From NCBI GenBank assembly GCA_900314365.1, contig OMVH01000118.1:1-8254 (forward strand): a stretch of 8,254 nt of DNA, given 5' to 3'. Both the position numbers and the translations under genes were made by a program. The notes under the pieces were generated by a model that saw nothing but the letters and a program-made list of their open reading frames with translations, searched no databases and had not been told where the DNA came from. This stretch comes from an uncultured Prevotella sp. (lineage in GTDB: Bacteria > Bacteroidota > Bacteroidia > Bacteroidales > Bacteroidaceae). Positions within the stretch are counted from its first letter, which is position 1. Each line of letters opens with the position of its first letter. This document shows, piece by piece, positions 6,163 to 8,254 of the stretch.

Positions 6163-8007
6163 TCAATGAGTCTCCGCAAGAACCTTCATGAACTCGTCGC
6201 CCGTGATGGTCTCCTTTCTCAGAAGAATGGCGGCGGCAGCATCCATTTGCTTCTTATGTTCTTCTATCATCTTCACAGCCTTGTCGTGGGCCTCCTTGAT
6301 GACGTGGCTCACCTCGTCGTCGATAGCCTTTGCCGTCTCATCGGAACATATCAGGCTCGAGTTCGCACCAAGATATTTGTTGCGCTGCTCCTCAAGCTGC
6401 ATCATCCCAAACTTGTCGCTCATGCCATAAGTGGTTATCATGGCACGAGCCAGTTGAGTAGCCTTCTCTATATCGTTGGAAGCACCTGTCGTACATGTAC
6501 CGCACATCACTTCCTCGGCTGCGCGTCCGCCAGTCAGCGTAACAATACGGTTGAACAACTCGTCCTTGCTCATCAGATGCTTCTCCGACGCATCCACCTG
6601 CATCGTGTATCCCAAAGCACCACTCGTCCTTGGAACAATGGTAATCTTCTGAATAGGAGCTGAATGAGTCTGAAGGGCTGCAACGAGAGCATGGCCTATC
6701 TCGTGATAGGAGATGATGCGTTTCTCTTCGGGTGAAATCACAGCCCCCTTCTTCTGCTCACCGGCTATCACCGTCTCGACACTTTCCTCTATATCCTCAG
6801 TATCCACTTCTTTCTTGCCAAGCCTCACAGCACGAAGGGCAGCCTCATTGACAATATTGGCAATGTCGGCACCACTCGAGCCAGCCGTAGCCCGACCCAC
6901 TTCGTCGAGATCGATAGGTCCATGCTTGACATCGCGTAAATGAACCTTAAAAATGGCTTTACGTCCTTCGAGATCTGGCAGTTCCATGATAACCCGGCGG
7001 TCGAAGCGCCCCGGCCGAAGGAGTGCTTTATCAAGACTTTCCGGACGGTTGGTAGCTGCAAGGATGACCACTCCTTTTGTAGCATCGAAGCCATCCATTT
7101 CTGTAAGCAACTGGTTGAGGGTCTGCTCACGCTCATCGTTGCCCATAGCCTGGTCACGGCTCTTTCCGATAGCGTCAATCTCATCGATAAAGATGATACA
7201 AGGTGCTTTCTCCGCAGCCTGACGGAAGAGATCGCGCACCTTGGCGGCACCCATACCGACAAACATCTGGACAAACTCAGAACCGGAGATTGAAAAGAAA
7301 GGCACATGAGCCTCACCGGCAACAGCGCGTGCAATGAGCGTCTTTCCTGTTCCGGGAGGACCTACGAGCAACGCACCTTTAGGGAGCCGCGCACCCAAAG
7401 CCGTGTATTTCTTGGGGTTGTGAAGAAAATCGACCAACTCCTTCAAAGTGGCTTTAGCCTCGTCCTGACCGGCTACATCGGAGAAGCGCGTCTTCACATC
7501 GCTTTCAGCATAGACCTTCGCTTCCGACTTGCCCAAGGAGAGGAAGCCACCACCGCTGCCTTTCATCATTCTGTTGGTTCCGGCACGCCAAATCCAATAG
7601 AAGATGAGGCCTGGTAAAACCCACCATATGATGAAGTCCACGAGCGGAGAGTCCTTCCTCGGTGCTTCCTTCGTTATCGAAATATGCCCGGTCTTGTTCG
7701 GACTCTTCGCACTGAGCAGTCTACTGATGAGCTGAGGGTCGTTGACCTCTGTTGTCTTATAAGTAGCCTTAGCCCCTTTCTTCGTAACGATGTCGTAGTA
7801 GATATAACTGTCCTTCACAGCCACCTTGGAGACCTCTCCCTTGTCGACATGGCTGATGAAGGTGCCATAGTCGGAATCCTGAATCTGCCCGGGTCCAAGA
7901 TAAGGATAAAGCAAACTGTTGAGAAGAACGAGCAGGATGAATGCCCAAAACAAACCGCTCCAGGTGAAAAGCGGCTGTTGATTGCGGTTCTGTTTCTTTT
8001 CCATCAT
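6163..8007 (-). CDS. ftsH: ATP-dependent zinc metalloprotease FtsH
   Basis: A membrane-anchored AAA+ protease that unfolds and degrades membrane and cytosolic proteins as a hexamer. It has 614 residues; E. coli FtsH has 644. Two helices (about 15-34 and 122-141) flank a periplasmic domain. The AAA domain shows Walker A GPPGTGKT (216-223), pore loop MFVG (248-251), Walker B IIFIDE (271-276) and arginine fingers Arg334/Arg337 in RPGRFDRR. The zinc site is HEIGH (435-439), with Asp512 in GASNDIE as the third ligand, so it should be active. ATG 8007 is chosen because an in-frame stop lies close upstream; ATG 8004 follows at once. SYHEIGHALVAALQ, PRTSGALGYTMQV and NDEREQTLNQLLTEMDGFD read like Clostridia-type FtsH rather than the HEAGHA form I recall for the main Bacteroidota enzyme. 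It may be a second copy; neither cdsA nor rsfS adjoins it within the window. Confidence 0.96.
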   Translation of the reverse strand: MMEKKQNRNQQPLFTWSGLFWAFILLVLLNSLLYPYLGPGQIQDSDYGTFISHVDKGEVSKVAVKDSYIYYDIVTKKGAKATYKTTEVNDPQLISRLLSAKSPNKTGHISITKEAPRKDSPLVDFIIWWVLPGLIFYWIWRAGTNRMMKGSGGGFLSLGKSEAKVYAESDVKTRFSDVAGQDEAKATLKELVDFLHNPKKYTALGARLPKGALLVGPPGTGKTLIARAVAGEAHVPFFSISGSEFVQMFVGMGAAKVRDLFRQAAEKAPCIIFIDEIDAIGKSRDQAMGNDEREQTLNQLLTEMDGFDATKGVVILAATNRPESLDKALLRPGRFDRRVIMELPDLEGRKAIFKVHLRDVKHGPIDLDEVGRATAGSSGADIANIVNEAALRAVRLGKKEVDTEDIEESVETVIAGEQKKGAVISPEEKRIISYHEIGHALVAALQTHSAPIQKITIVPRTSGALGYTMQVDASEKHLMSKDELFNRIVTLTGGRAAEEVMCGTCTTGASNDIEKATQLARAMITTYGMSDKFGMMQLEEQRNKYLGANSSLICSDETAKAIDDEVSHVIKEAHDKAVKMIEEHKKQMDAAAAILLRKETITGDEFMKVLAETH

Positions 8008-8060
8008 TTTAGCAATTTATTTTGCCGGGCTACAGCTATTTTCATGAGTTCTCTCTTCAT
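8004..8060 (-). CDS. possible 18-codon leader ORF overlapping the ftsH start
   Basis: On the minus strand an ATG at 8060 opens MKRELMKIAVARQNKLLK, and its TGA stop shares the four bases ATGA with the ftsH start codon. An internal ATG at 8045 could also be used. The 4-nt ATGA overlap is the classic arrangement for translational coupling, and the peptide is basic. No known family is recognised. An ORF this short easily arises by chance, so only the position of its stop makes it worth recording. Confidence 0.2.
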   Translation of the reverse strand: MKRELMKIAVARQNKLLK

Positions 8061-8254
8061 CCCATGCCTTTTGTCCCAGCATTCCAATGGTTTTTAGGCA
8101 ACTTCCATGCCCTAAATGTCTGAATGACATAATGTCTTTTTGCTCCGACGCGCTGTCAGTCTACGCGCGGATAAATGACAAAAGAATCAGGTGCAAAGAG
8201 TAACTACTCAGTCTTTTGGGCATGATTAATCGGAATGACTAAGGTTAGTCATTC
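8061..8254 (-). promoter_or_regulatory. ftsH upstream region, no gene, several dyads
   Basis: No coding region is visible on either strand. Short inverted repeats are dense: GACAT-A-ATGTC (8126-8136), CGCGC/GCGCG with an 11-nt loop (8149-8169), GAGTA-AC-TACTC (8198-8209), GATTAATC (8224-8231) and the long dyad at 8233-8254. On the minus strand TACTCTTTGCACC (from 8206) resembles a -7 box TAnnTTTG with one extra base; the GAGTA dyad overlaps its TA. No clear -33 TTTG is seen. If this is the promoter, the ftsH leader would be roughly 180 nt. Confidence 0.35.
8233..8254. repeat. 22-bp near-perfect palindrome at the window edge
   Basis: The arms GAATGACTAA and TTAGTCATTC are exact reverse complements around a 2-bp GG centre. 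The 2-bp centre favours a protein-binding dyad over an RNA hairpin, although a hairpin with a few opened pairs is possible. There is no adjoining T-run in the visible part, and the dyad ends exactly at the last base of the window, so it may be longer. AATGAC recurs at 8123-8128 and 8174-8179 in the same upstream region. Confidence 0.6.

Noticed and set aside
6088..6663. 191-codon plus-strand frame antisense to the end of ftsH
   Set aside because: It is the complement of well-conserved FtsH codons plus the terminator; the product has no coherent domain.
8149..8169. CGCGC/GCGCG hairpin as a terminator
   Set aside because: The stem is only 5 bp and neither side carries a T-run; at most it is a weak structure in the ftsH leader.

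Overview
The window looks like a chromosomal stretch from a member of the Bacteroidota, most likely Prevotella or a close relative. The grounds are an exact TAnnTTTG-type promoter element before the first gene, start codons without Shine-Dalgarno sequences, moderate base composition, and a sensor kinase with a TPR-containing periplasmic domain of the type common in Bacteroides and Prevotella. The genus is inferred from style, not from a marker gene.

Layout. Positions 1-272 hold no credible gene but carry 2.5 copies of a 22-bp tandem repeat, a small dyad and a promoter-like element. From about 273 to 6059, four plus-strand genes lie close together: a very large two-module sensor kinase (273-3761), a response regulator overlapping it by 19 nt (3743-4468), a 200-residue integral membrane protein overlapping the regulator by 11 nt (4458-5060), and, after a 36-nt gap, a membrane-anchored alpha/beta hydrolase (5097-6059). 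The first three are almost certainly co-transcribed and translationally coupled. A GC-rich hairpin with a T-run on the minus strand (6101-6153) ends the convergent ftsH gene (6163-8007, minus). Positions 8008-8254 hold no recognised gene. They contain a possible 18-codon leader ORF touching the ftsH start and an unusual number of short dyads, including a 22-bp near-palindrome at the window edge.

How it may work together. The kinase reads as two complementary half-kinases in one polypeptide. The first module has an intact ATP-binding domain but lacks the phosphoacceptor histidine. The second has a His-Glu H-box-like motif but a ruined ATP-binding fold. An internal signal-peptide-like segment sends the chain back across the membrane between them. 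The coupled response regulator (intact receiver, LuxR-like C-terminus) is the obvious output. The membrane protein, which resembles the N-terminal part of AbgT-type transporters, and the hydrolase are candidate partners or effectors. FtsH reads more like the Clostridia-type enzyme than the usual Bacteroidota one and may be an additional or transferred copy.
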